From Tricholoma matsutake (lineage: Eukaryota > Basidiomycota > Agaricomycetes > Agaricales > Tricholomataceae), in NCBI GenBank assembly GCA_026075535.2, contig AP026541.1, positions 1,364,001-1,428,000 on the forward strand: 64,000 nt of DNA, read 5' to 3'. Position 1 is the first letter of the stretch; the number at the start of each line of letters is the position of its first letter. The notes below the pieces were generated by a model that was not told the origin of the DNA, searched no databases, and saw only the letters and a program-made list of their open reading frames with translations. Below are positions 57,091 to 64,000 of this stretch, piece by piece. The position numbers and the translations under genes were made by a program.

Positions 57091-58075
57091 TGTCTGAACC
57101 ATCAACTTCTAATGCTGGTCCTAATCCTATTCCCACACCAGTGCTAGAGGTGAAGATTGATGCACTTACAGTGCAAATGTCGCAATTAGTGTTGGTGTTG
57201 GCAGCATCACAGCCCAGACAAGCAGAAGTATAGCCAGAGACAACAGCAGACAGAGATGATGAGATGGAGGAGATGGTGGAGTGGGTGTCACAGGATGATG
57301 TGCAGACAGCAGAGAAGTCTGAAAATGGAAAAGTGTGCTTACCTAAGTACATGCCCCCACAAATATTTGATGGTACCATGGAGAATACAAAATCTTTCAT
57401 CAGCTCTATAGTATCGTACATGCATGGGAGAAAGCCAGAGTTTTGTACAGCTGAGTCTAGGATAATGTTTGCTCTCTCGTATATTCAGGGGGGGAAAGCA
57501 CAGTTCTGGAGAAATGAGGCTATTAATCAAATTGCTGCAGAAAATAAACCATTTGCAACCTTCAAGGAATTTCTGGAGAGATTGGAAGCACAGTTTGGGG
57601 ACCCTAATCTGAAGGCAACAACCAATGCTAAATTAAAAACCATGCGCCAAGGTTTCCTAATGGTGGATGAATTTATTTTGCAGTTCAAAGTGGAAGCTTC
57701 ACAAACGGACATGGGAGAAGCTGCATTGGTAGAATTTTTGAAAGCAGGATTAAATTCCTCTTTATTCAAGTCTATCTACCAACTACCTTCTATACCAGAG
57801 AAGTTGGACAAGTGGTATAATTGGGCGATGCACCTTGATTGGCAATATTGGCAGGAACAGGTGGAATCGAAATTGATGTACAGAAGTAGTAAATTTGGAA
57901 AGCCATCAGGAGGAAAGTCTGAGAAAGGAAAGGCATTTCAGGTGCAAACTCCAAGGGCACAGCCACTGGCCATGGCAGTGACACCTATTGTTGCGGAGTC
58001 AGCAGCACCAGATGCTATGGAGGTTGACCAAGCAGGGAGACAAGCCCCACTTAAATTAACTGTGGGCAGTTAGGA
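57091..58075 (+). pseudogene. Gypsy1-B Gag
   Basis: ATG 57091 (MSEPSTSNAGPNPIPTPVLE), a TAG at 57231 (CAG to TAG), then open to 58073 through the Gag core. A small deletion at about 58056 removes the first Cys of the CCHC knuckle that copy A keeps, and shifts the frame (APLKLTVGS). Confidence 0.88.
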
Positions 58076-59261
58076 CATATTGCTAGGAATTGCAGGCAGA
58101 AAAGAACGATTAGGGAAGCTACAATTGAGGAAGTGAAGCAGGAGGAAGGCAGGCAGAAGAATTTTGTGGAAGAGTCCCAGTGAAGGTTTCCCCATTGGTG
58201 ACCCAGAATCATTATAATGCATTAGTATCCGAGGAAACCCAGAGTAAACCAGAAAAGGAAATTGAAAAGGAGTACAACCATTGTGAATCATGTGACAAAG
58301 AAATTTGCCAAGCGCTATTTCCGAAAACCCCTAAATTCTTTATTTGCTCTGTACAAATAGAACCAAAAATCACCTTGACTGTGGGATTGAAGAAGTGGAC
58401 ACACATGCAGCAATTGATGTGGAAGTGTTGCTCGATAGTGGTGCTACAGGGTTATTTATTAACTGGTCCTTAATTACCGGAAATGGTATTAGCACATGCA
58501 AGCTGTCACAACCTATAATGGTGTACAATATTGATGGAACAGTTAATCGTGGAGGAACCATTAAGGAGGAGGTGACCATGGTACTAAGGTATCAGGAGCA
58601 TCAGGAATGAGCCATATTCGAAGTGTGCAATCTTGGGGAAACCAATCTAATAATAGGATGTCCATGGTTATGGAAGCATAATCCTGAAATTGATTGGAAG
58701 ACTGGGAAAGTACAAATGACTTGTTGTCCTAAGGAAAGTAATGTGTATGGGAGGAAGGAGAAGAAGGAGAAGAAGAAAAGGAAAGAGAAAGAATGTTTGA
58801 GGAAGTATTTTGTTACGATGGAGGAAATAGAGGATGAGGAAATGCCAAATGGGGAAGCTCCAATCATGATCAAGAAGGAAGAGCAGAAGCAAACCTTTAG
58901 AGCAATTTGTAGAGGGCAGTCATGGGATAAGAATGTCATGAAGGTGGAGAAGCCAGTGGAGGAGTGGGTACCAAAAGCATATCATGAATATCTGTCAGTC
59001 TTTCAGAAGAAGGAGTCTGATTGAATGCCAGTGCAGAAGCCATGGGATCATGCAATTGAGATGAAGCCAGGGTTTGTGCTGAAGAAGTTGAAGGTATATC
59101 TGTTATCTCTGATGGAACAAGAAGAAGTTGATGTGTTCCTAAATGAGCAATTATGCAAAGAATACATACAACCTTTGAAATCACTGCAGATGTCACCAAT
59201 ATTCTTTGTGCCAAAGAAAGATCAGAGAAAGAGGATGTGTACAGATCATAGGTATCTGAAT
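58076..59261 (+). pseudogene. Gypsy1-B protease and RT N-terminus
   Basis: Protease VLLDSGATGLFINWSLI near 58430, then PWLWKHNPEIDWKTGKVQM, a Lys/Glu-rich linker, and RT fingers ending CTDHRYLN. Stops at 58608 and 59022, and frame changes. The frame is cut at 59261 by hAT-A2 and resumes at 61947. Confidence 0.85.
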
Positions 59262-59440
59262 TAAGGTGTGACATGGGTATGGGTAACACCATGTGTATCC
59301 AGAAACAGGTATGGGTTCTGGATTGTCATACCTGAGCAATACTGTACCCTTTTCCACAGTGTTATGGACATGCCAGTACTGGCATTTCAGTCAGGTGAGT
59401 GATCATCTGACTTCATTGATTCACTTCCCACATCTTCTGA

Positions 59441-60179
59441 TCTAGGCAACAACGATGACAACGACCCCTTCCTTGCTGCAAATGCAAGTGGGGTGCTGTT
59501 CTGGGCAACAACAATGCCAACAACCACTCCCTTGCTTCAAACCCATGTGGTTTTTTCTTCTCTTCTGGGCAATGACAATGACAACAACCCCCTCCTTCGC
59601 TGCAAACATGAGCAGGGGGGTTTTCTGTTCTGGGCAACAACAACAACAACAACAATGATCCCCTCCCTTGCTGCAAATGTGAGTGGGGGGCATTACCTTG
59701 TTCTAGGCAATGAAGACAATGATGGTTACCACCCCCCCTCATTCCTAACACAAGTGGGGGGTATTATCTTATTCTAGGCAGTGACAATGATGATGCCCCC
59801 CCCTCATTCCAAACATGACCAGGGGGTATTCTTCTCTTCTAGGCAATGACAACAATGACAGCTACCAACACCCCCCTCATTTCAAATGTGAGTGGGGGGT
59901 GTTCTTTTATTCTAGGCAATGACAATGACAACACTCCCCCCCCTCATTCCAAACATGACTGGGGGGTGTTCTTCTCTTCTAGGCAATGATGACGACAACA
60001 GCTACCAACACCCCTCATTCCCAATGTGAGTGGGGGGTGTTCTTTCATTCTAAGCAATGGAAATGACGTCTGAGCAATGACGACGATGATGAGGGCCCCC
60101 TCCCTTGCTGCAAATGCGAGTGGGGCATTCTGTTCTGGGCAACAACAATGACAACCCCCTCCCTTGCTGCAAACATGAG
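59441..60179 (+). repeat. Hairpin minisatellite in hAT-A2 (about 11 units)
   Basis: Units of 58-85 bp begin TTCT(A/G)GGCAAYRACAA and contain CCCCCTC..TTGCTGCAAAYRTGAGTGGGGG, with pairing C and G runs. A twelfth unit follows hAT-B2 (61663-61745). Units carry GTGAGT...TTCTAG, a miniature intron-like pair only about 26-32 nt apart. Confidence 0.82.
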
Positions 60180-61662
60180 CAGTGTTTGAAAGTCCGGTGC
60201 ATAGGACCGAAAAAAGACTGTGAACCCAACCAAACTGGACTGATGGCAACTGGACTTTTGGTTGCGGTTGCCCAAGGTCTGGTGATTACCTGGTTGCTGG
60301 TCTATCACAAGCAAATATATTAATAGACCACTCAAAAACTGACCACAACCAACCGCAACCAGTCTTTTGATGTGTTGCTAAGGTATGTGATCAATCAATC
60401 ACATGTAATCCATCACTGATCAACTTCCACAACAACAACAATAACAACAACAACCCACTCCCTTCCCTCACCACATCGACGACCCCCACGCCCCTTCAAC
60501 GACTCCAAATGGCAACACCTTGGCTGCAACTGTGCCACACCTGCATGTTCTATGGGTTTGACAACTGACGCCCATGTTGGAGCCCTCTCCAACACATAAT
60601 AATTAAGTCTTTCATTCTGTTTTTCATTTTTGTCTTTACTACTAACATTTTTGATTGCCTCTTTCATAGGTTTTAACTTAACAATGACCCAACCCCAGCC
60701 TCACAAGCCCCTGCTCGTGGGGTGGATCTTTAGTAACAACGGACAACTGGGCTGGCCAACAAACAGAGACAACAGAGACAACAGCAAAGACAAATGACAC
60801 AACACCAACATCCAGCCTCACGAGCCACTGCTCGCGGGGTGGATCATTGGTGTCATCCTCAATGATGACATAGCAGTGGTCTACCAATGTGACACCCCCA
60901 CCTCTGCCAACACAATGACCATCCTCAACACTCTGTAAATGGCCACCTTAACTGCCCCCATGCTTCTTCAACCACAACAAATGTGCCACGTCACAAAGGT
61001 TCTATGCATTCAAAACATAAAAAGTAAGTTTATTTTCATTGTCAGATTGTTCTTTTTTACTAATAACTTTGTCTTCTGTAGGTTTAAACTTGTCAGAAGG
61101 CCCATACAGCAGGGAATGCACAGGTAAGCATCCCCCTATGTTGTAAAACCGCCACATCACCACTTACAACCCCAACCAGTTGAGAAAATGAATGGCAACC
61201 CAGCACATGCCCCTGCCTCTGTGAGCCACTGCTCGCAGGGGGGATCATGGGTGCTAACGGCTATATCAATGCTGCAGGCAATGGACAACAGATGACAGGC
61301 AGCAAACAAAGGTGGATGGCAGGTGGCAACGGTGGGCAGTGCAACGGTGGGCAACACAATGGCGGGTGGCAATGGGCAATGGAGTCTTCCCCCGCTGCGC
61401 TCTCTCATGCATTTGTTTACCCTTCTTTTATTATGACATACAGTGACCCTCTCACATATCTTGCAAACAGGGGACATTTATCTTAGATTTATATTTATTT
61501 ACTATGAATCTACTCGCTTGCAGGCCCCTGCCTGTGAGGGGTATCTTTTCTAGCTTAGTTTAGTTTATAGTTTGTATTAGATATGTGGTCCTGACTGGTC
61601 CAGTCTGCGGTTGCACCCTGAAGGGGGCAAAAAACCAGACTGGACTGGACTTTCGAACACTA
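60180..61662. mobile_element. hAT-B2: hAT-like element nested in hAT-A2
   Basis: Starts CAGTGTTTGAAAGTCC and ends in the inverted GGACTTTCGAACACTA. The 8-bp duplication AACATGAG (60172-60179, 61663-61670) is perfect. The TIR is homologous to that of hAT-B1. The interior holds array 4. Confidence 0.92.
60698..61540 (+). repeat. Hairpin/intron-like module array 4 (inside hAT-B2)
   Basis: H1 hairpins at 60698-60725, 60813-60843 (CACGAGCcactGCTCGCGG), 61216-61245 and 61514-61540. An intron-like segment at 61024-61081 (GTAAGTTT...TACTAATAAC...TTCTGTAG, 58 nt) and a second acceptor-like TTTCATAG^GTTTTAAC at about 60670 lie between them. Orientation is opposite to arrays 1-3. No H2 hairpin was seen. 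Confidence 0.55.
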
Positions 61663-61946
61663 AACATGAGCAAGGGAGTTCTTCTGTTCTGGGCAACGAT
61701 GGCGACAACCCCCTCTCTCACTGCAGATATGAGTGGGGGGTTTTATATTTTAGTAATATATATAATTATATACATTTATAATAAATCTGTAGAAAACTGA
61801 GTGAGAACTGGGCAAACCCATGGTAAACCCACCCAAACCCATGGTAACACTGCACCCATTACCGTATGTGTACAGTGTTCATGGGTATGGGTAAGGGTTG
61901 AGCAAAATATACCTGGGGATAACCCCTGTCATGCCTTAATCTGAAT

Positions 61947-64000
61947 GAGTGGACAGTGAAGAATGTGTACCCCCTGCCTTTGATCTCAGAAACAATTGAC
62001 AAGGTGGGAAAAGCCAAGGTTTTCACAAAATTGGATCTATGATGGGGATACAATAACATATGAATAAGGAAAGGAGATGAGTGGAAGGCTGCATTTGCCA
62101 TGCATTGAGGATCCTTTGAGCCACTTGTCATGTTTTTTGGGATGACCAATAGTCCCCCAACTTTCCAAAATATGATGAACAACATTTTCAAGGATGTAAT
62201 GGACAAAGGAGTGGTAATAATATTTATTGATGACATTCTGATATTCACAGAGGATGGAGAAAATCATGAAGCGATAGTGCAGGAGGTGCTACAGAGGCTA
62301 GCAGAGAACAATCTATTTTTGAAACTGGAGAAGTGTGTGTTTGGGGCAACCGAGATTGAGTTCCTAGGATTATTGATCAGCCCTGACAGGATCAAGATGG
62401 ATATGATCAAGGTACAGGTGATCACTGATTGGCCTGTGCCCACCCGTGTCAAGGAGGTTCAGGCCTTCTTGGGACTCACAAACTATTATCATTGCTTTGT
62501 GCATAATTGTTCCAAAATTGCTGCACCCTTACATAACCTTATGTGAAAGGGAGTAGTGTGGAGGTGGGGGGAACAGCAGCAGACAGTGTTTGAGGAGTTG
62601 AAGAGGAAGTTTGTGGAGGGACCAATATTAGCCCCAGTAGATTTCACATGCCCCTTACGAGTGGAATCAGATGCATCTGACTTTGCTACTGCAGCGGTAT
62701 TATCAATGCTGTGTGAAGATGACAAATGGCATCCTTGTGCATATTTGTCCTGAGGGTCGAATGATGTGGAAAGGAATTATGATGTGCATGACAAAGAGAT
62801 GTTGGGAACAATATGAGCATTGGAGGTGTGGAGACATTATTTGGAGGATGTATGCATCAGATTGAAATTTGGATGGATCATCAAAATCTGCAATACTTCA
62901 TGTCAGCTAAGAAGCTTAACTGCTGGCAAGCATGTTGGGCATTATTCCTATCATGTTTTAATTTTTACTTGGTCCACAAAGTGGGAAGCTTAATGAGGAA
63001 AGCAGATACATTACCCAGATGTATTGATCATAAAAGGGGGGTGGAGGAGGACAATAAGAATGTTACCTTACTCAATTTGAATACTTTCACATTTGTGCTA
63101 TGCATCAAGGGCATCTATTAATAGATATCTCTGAAGCAGAAATGTTGTCTAAAATTAGACTATGTTCAGAAATGGATGATGAAGTAGTAGAAGCTGTGAA
63201 AGCTCTGAAGGGAGAGAAGAAGGGTAATATTAAAGGAGATGAATGGGCTGAGGAGCAAGGGTTGGTATTATTCCAAGGAAAGGTGTATGTACCAAAGGAT
63301 CAGGATTTGTGAAGGGAGATCATCCAGTTACATTATAATACACTGACTGCCAGACACCCAGGAAGATGGAAGATGTTGGAATTAGTAATGAGAAATTATT
63401 GGTGGCCCAGAATTTCTAAATATGTGTTGGGGTATGTGGATGGATGTGATATGTGCATGAAGGGGAAGAAATTTCCAGAGAAACCTGCAGGGAAATTAAT
63501 GCTGAACCCTATACCTAAAGTGCCATGGCAAGATATATCTGTGGATTTTATCACCGGATTACCTGATGCTCAAGGGTACAATGCAATATTCGTAGTATGC
63601 AACTGCTTCACAAAGGAGGTCCATATTATTCCTACTACTACAGAACCCTCATCATTGGGCTTGGCACGCCTCTATCTAAATCAGGTATGGCAGTTACATG
63701 GATTACCTGATACTGTTATCTCCAATCATGGACCACAATTTGTTTCCATGTTTATGCAAGAATTAAACAACATATTGGGGATTCAAACTAAATTATCTAT
63801 TGCATATCACCTGCAAATGATGGGCAGACAGAGAGAATGAACCAGGAGTTGGAGCAGTACCTATGTATGTTTGTCAACTACTGACAAACTGACTGGCCTG
63901 AATGGTTGGCATTTGCTAAATTTTCCCACAATAACAAATTCCATTCAGCTACTCGCATGTCACCCTTCTTTGCTAATTATGGGTATCATCCCCACATGGG
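61947..64000 (+). pseudogene. Gypsy1-B RT-RNase H-integrase (to window end)
   Basis: It continues the RT ([20 protein letters not shown]), has TGA at 62040 at the same Arg as copy A, an intact catalytic IIFIDDILIF (about 62223), then RNase H with stops (62546, 62751, 62814), H2C2 zinc and integrase core (VDFITGLPDAQGYNAIFVVC, TVISNHGPQF in which the catalytic Asp is Asn). The window ends before the chromodomain and the 3' LTR. Confidence 0.9.

Larger units (their letters stand above)
59262..61938. mobile_element. hAT-A2: hAT-like element inside Gypsy1-B pol
   Basis: TIRs TAAGGTGTGACA / inverted TAAGGCATGACA; perfect 8-bp duplication ATCTGAAT (59254-59261, 61939-61946) inside the RT codons for RYLN. 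It contains a long hairpin minisatellite and the later insertion hAT-B2. Without hAT-B2 it would be about 1190 bp. No transposase is encoded. Confidence 0.93.
48967..64000 (+). mobile_element. Gypsy1 copy B (chromovirus), runs off the window, three nested insertions
   Basis: The 5' LTR starts at 48967 (TGTTAGGAAAC) and ends at 56731 (CCTAACA). It is split by hAT-A1 (49102-50473) and by Gypsy2 (50540-56544). gag starts at 57091. The pol region is interrupted by hAT-A2 (59262-61938) and continues to the window end within integrase. All insertions carry clean target duplications, so the removed sequence can be followed base by base. CpG depletion and many stops indicate age. Confidence 0.92.

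Noticed and set aside
59441..60179. CRISPR-like array of regular repeats
   Set aside because: Units vary from 58 to 85 bp without constant repeats or unique spacers, the DNA is eukaryotic, and the array lies in a hAT-like element.

Overview
This 64 kb window looks like a transposon-packed region of a filamentous basidiomycete (Agaricomycetes). The reasons are: introns of about 48-55 nt, a Plavaka (CACTA-like) transposase, a FunK1 kinase pseudogene, chromovirus Ty3/gypsy elements, a UBN2-type Ty1/copia element, and CpG-directed decay of old repeats. No species can be named from sequence alone.

Layout. 1-260 is a truncated Gypsy2-family LTR. 902-2272 is an internally deleted Plavaka transposase. 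2925-13968 is an old minus-strand Gypsy1 copy split by a DNA element with CATCAGCAAA ends (3521-6306) and by a young, almost complete copia element (6799-12533, TSD GGCCA). 14089-15237 is a decayed membrane-protein gene. 15942-17618 is a hAT-like element (hAT-B; 8-bp TSD). 18748-20030 carries similar non-coding repeat modules. 20266-27042 is a LINE with endonuclease, reverse transcriptase and RNase H, split by a solo LTR and cut at its 3' end. 27043-35498 is a head-to-head inverted pair of Gypsy1 copies.

35499-46368 is the only host-gene island. It holds two divergently transcribed multi-exon membrane-protein genes that look like distant paralogues (36467-37514 minus, 37677-38983 plus), a gene fragment, an intron-containing tRNA-Arg(ACG), a FunK1 kinase pseudogene, and a six-exon SRPK-type protein kinase (42999-45703 minus, 799 aa predicted). 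Two GGGTAA-rich hAT-like MITEs follow (46369-46924, 47783-48271).

48967-64000 is one Gypsy1 copy running off the window. It is loaded with later insertions that can be ordered from their target-site duplications: hAT-A1 (itself carrying a solo LTR), a complete Gypsy2 element, and hAT-A2 (itself carrying hAT-B2).

Main themes of the hunt: (i) dispersed hairpin motifs, alternating with intron-like GT...AG segments, shared by several unrelated DNA-transposon families; (ii) both chromoviruses appear to be self-priming, whereas the copia element carries a half-tRNA-iMet primer site; (iii) a divergent membrane-protein gene pair of unknown function. Exon models are by eye, without transcript evidence.
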